NCBI GenBank assembly: GCA_934489895.1 | Contig: CAKSST010000031.1 | Coordinates: 1 to 6,736, forward strand | DNA from: an uncultured Eubacteriales bacterium | Lineage (GTDB): Bacteria > Bacillota > Clostridia > Oscillospirales > Acutalibacteraceae | Direction: 5' to 3' | DNA length: 6,736 nt | Shown here: positions 6,133 to 6,736 of the stretch, one piece after another | How the letters are laid out: each line of letters opens with the position of its first letter | How positions within the stretch are numbered: the first letter of the stretch is position 1 | Notes under the pieces: model-generated | The model's input: the letters and a program-made list of their open reading frames with translations, nothing else | Told to the model about the DNA's origin: nothing | The model's database searches: none | Made by a program: the position numbers and the translations under genes

Positions 6133-6157
6133 GTTATTATATCACATGAAAATAAAA

Positions 6158-6176
6158 TTTTCGTTAAGTTTTCGTT
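6158..6176 (+). promoter_or_regulatory. Tandem TTTTCGTT repeat, likely response-regulator binding site
   Basis: The 8-mer TTTTCGTT occurs at 6158-6165 and 6169-6176, an exact 11-bp period that places both copies on one DNA face. It ends 28 bases before the -10 hexamer of the redox operon, just upstream of a poor -35 region. Activator sites of OmpR-family regulators have this form. The nearest candidate is regulator 2, encoded divergently at 5179-5856. Confidence 0.6.
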
Positions 6177-6201
6177 CTTAACGGGAATTTTATATCCTCT
6201 G

Positions 6202-6210
6202 TGCTACAAT
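6202..6210 (+). promoter_or_regulatory. Extended -10 promoter (TGC-TACAAT) of the redox operon
   Basis: TG at 6202-6203 and TACAAT at 6205-6210 form an extended -10, about 12 bases before the AAAGGGG ribosome site of the micro-protein gene, so the leader is very short. The -35 position at 17-bp spacing (6182-6187) reads CGGGAA, far from consensus, which fits activation from the tandem repeat just upstream. Confidence 0.6.
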
Positions 6211-6238
6211 GAGAACACAAAAGAAAGGGGTGACCGAA

Positions 6239-6385
6239 TTGATTCGATCGAAAAAAGCCGTAATTCAGGTTGCGCTGCTTATCTGCGGAGCCGCGATGCT
6301 GTGCTACGGAGCATGGCGCGGAGAGGCGGAAACCGTTTTAAGCAAGGCAATCCGGCTGTGTCTGGAGTGTGTGGGAATTGGATAA
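6239..6385 (+). CDS. CD1871A-type CXXC membrane micro-protein, 48 residues
   Basis: TTG at 6239-6241 follows AAAGGGG (6224-6230) at eight bases. An in-frame GTG at 6230 overlaps that ribosome site and is less likely. The product begins MIRSKKAV, has one membrane helix (about residues 8-24), then WRGEAETVLSKAIRLC and the end CLECVGIG with a C-X-X-C at 41-44. This is the plan of the small clostridial family annotated 'CD1871A family CXXC motif-containing protein', named after a C. difficile 630 gene that I recall as part of a conjugative element. The family's function is unknown. Its last codons overlap the start of a membrane polyferredoxin gene, so it may assist electron transfer or iron-sulphur assembly in the membrane (inference). 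Confidence 0.85.
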   Translation: MIRSKKAVIQVALLICGAAMLCYGAWRGEAETVLSKAIRLCLECVGIG

Positions 6386-6736
6386 CAAAAATGTGAAAAA
6401 GAAAAAAGGCGGCGTATCGCAGTTTCTCTCGCATTTTCGGGGACTGTTCCAAGCGGGAGCGGCACTGCTGACCAACCTTCATCTGCCTAATTTCCTGAAG
6501 GGCGGAATTTATCAAGGGAAAGGAAAGGCTGTCTGTGTGCCGGGGCTCAATTGTTATTCCTGCCCGGCGGCATCGGGTGCCTGTCCGATCGGCTCGTTTC
6601 AGGCAGTGGTGGGATCGTCAAAATTTAGCTTTTCCTACTACATCACGGGATTTCTCATTCTGCTCGGTGTGCTGTTCGGACGCTTCATCTGCGGCTTTCT
6701 GTGTCCGTTCGGATGGTTTCAGGAGCTGCTGCACAA
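6378..6736 (+). CDS. Membrane 4Fe-4S polyferredoxin (NapH/NosR-like), 5' part
   Basis: The frame begins at TTG 6378-6380 inside the end of the micro-protein gene (8-nt overlap) with GGAG 10 bases upstream; GTG at 6393 is an alternative start. It remains open for 119 codons to the window edge. Seen in order are a basic N-terminus (KNVKKKK), a weakly hydrophobic segment (about 23-35), a Cys-rich periplasmic-type motif with C53, C59, C62 and C69 in GLNCYSCPAASGACPIG, a membrane helix (about 86-103), and C-G-F-L-C-P-F-G-W (C105, C109). The CGxxCPxG pattern after a helix is typical of the Fer4_5 domain found in NapH, NosR and RdxA/CcoG. These proteins carry electrons across or along the membrane, often to FMN-bearing partners. 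Ferredoxin-type C-x2-C-x2-C motifs are expected beyond the edge. Confidence 0.88.
   Translation, partial: MDNKNVKKKKGGVSQFLSHFRGLFQAGAALLTNLHLPNFLKGGIYQGKGKAVCVPGLNCYSCPAASGACPIGSFQAVVGSSKFSFSYYITGFLILLGVLFGRFICGFLCPFGWFQELLH

Larger units (their letters stand above)
5976..6144. mobile_element. Palindromic hairpin island (two three-hairpin modules) flanked by a 10-bp direct repeat
   Basis: The exact 10-mer TATTATATCA occurs at 5976-5985 and 6135-6144. The DNA between is almost fully palindromic. Module A: outer stem 5986-5992/6044-6050 encloses hairpins with arms 5993-5998/6003-6008, 6011-6016/6020-6025 and 6028-6032/6037-6041. Module B: outer stem 6064-6070/6126-6132 encloses hairpins 6071-6076/6081-6086, 6087-6093/6097-6103 and 6104-6109/6117-6122, packed without spacers. 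All arms pair perfectly. The left direct repeat abuts the first outer stem and the right one begins two bases after the last, as a target-site duplication would. It has no room for a protein. It resembles REP/MITE-type non-autonomous palindromic elements; insertion is inferred, and the 10-mer could instead be part of the element. Confidence 0.65.

Noticed and set aside
5976..6144. CRISPR array or tRNA-like gene
   Set aside because: The hairpin arms differ from one another, so there are no identical repeats with spacers. The modules look cloverleaf-like, but arm lengths and loops do not fit tRNA, and no T-loop or anticodon-loop consensus is seen.
6279..6515. 78-residue minus-strand frame
   Set aside because: It is antisense to the micro-protein and polyferredoxin genes, which carry recognisable Cys motifs; no ribosome site or domain supports it.

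Overview
The window looks like low-to-moderate GC DNA from a Clostridia-type Bacillota, probably a gut anaerobe of the Oscillospiraceae/Lachnospiraceae kind. This is inferred from strong AGGAGG-like ribosome sites, TTG and GTG starts, OmpR-type two-component pairs, a CD1871A-like micro-protein and a small ferredoxin:thioredoxin reductase-like gene remnant. The species cannot be fixed from sequence alone.

Layout. (1) Positions 1-2855, minus strand, read from right to left: a secreted acidic coiled-coil protein (2855-2370), a strong hairpin (2361-2329), an OmpR-family response regulator (2310-1612), its histidine kinase with ATGA overlap (1615-425), then a lipoprotein that runs off the window (356-1). 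This looks like one envelope-sensing operon whose first gene is an exported helical protein. (2) Positions 2856-4033 are a decayed zone with no intact gene. It holds the operon promoter, a tiny remnant with an internal stop (3134-3015), a reductase-like iron-sulphur gene broken by one extra A in an A7 run (3451-3247), and the C-terminal part of a DDE transposase with two internal stops (3471-3992). (3) Positions 4034-5856, minus strand: a second OmpR-type regulator and HAMP-containing kinase, GTGA-overlapped. (4) Positions 5857-6238 are a 382-nt divergent intergenic region with two promoters, a regulator-type tandem repeat (TTTTCGTT twice at 11-bp period), a 10-bp inverted repeat, and a compact island of six hairpins arranged as two three-hairpin modules, bounded by a 10-bp exact direct repeat. 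(5) Positions 6239-6736, plus strand: a 48-residue CXXC membrane micro-protein of the CD1871A type, overlapping a membrane polyferredoxin (NapH/NosR-like) that is cut by the window end.

How the parts fit. The second two-component system is divergent from the redox operon, and the tandem repeat lies just upstream of that operon's promoter, so regulator 2 most likely controls the micro-protein and polyferredoxin genes. Such a pair probably moves electrons through the membrane; the partner genes would lie beyond 6736. The most unusual item is the two-module hairpin island at 5976-6144, which looks like a small inserted palindromic element placed between two divergent promoters.
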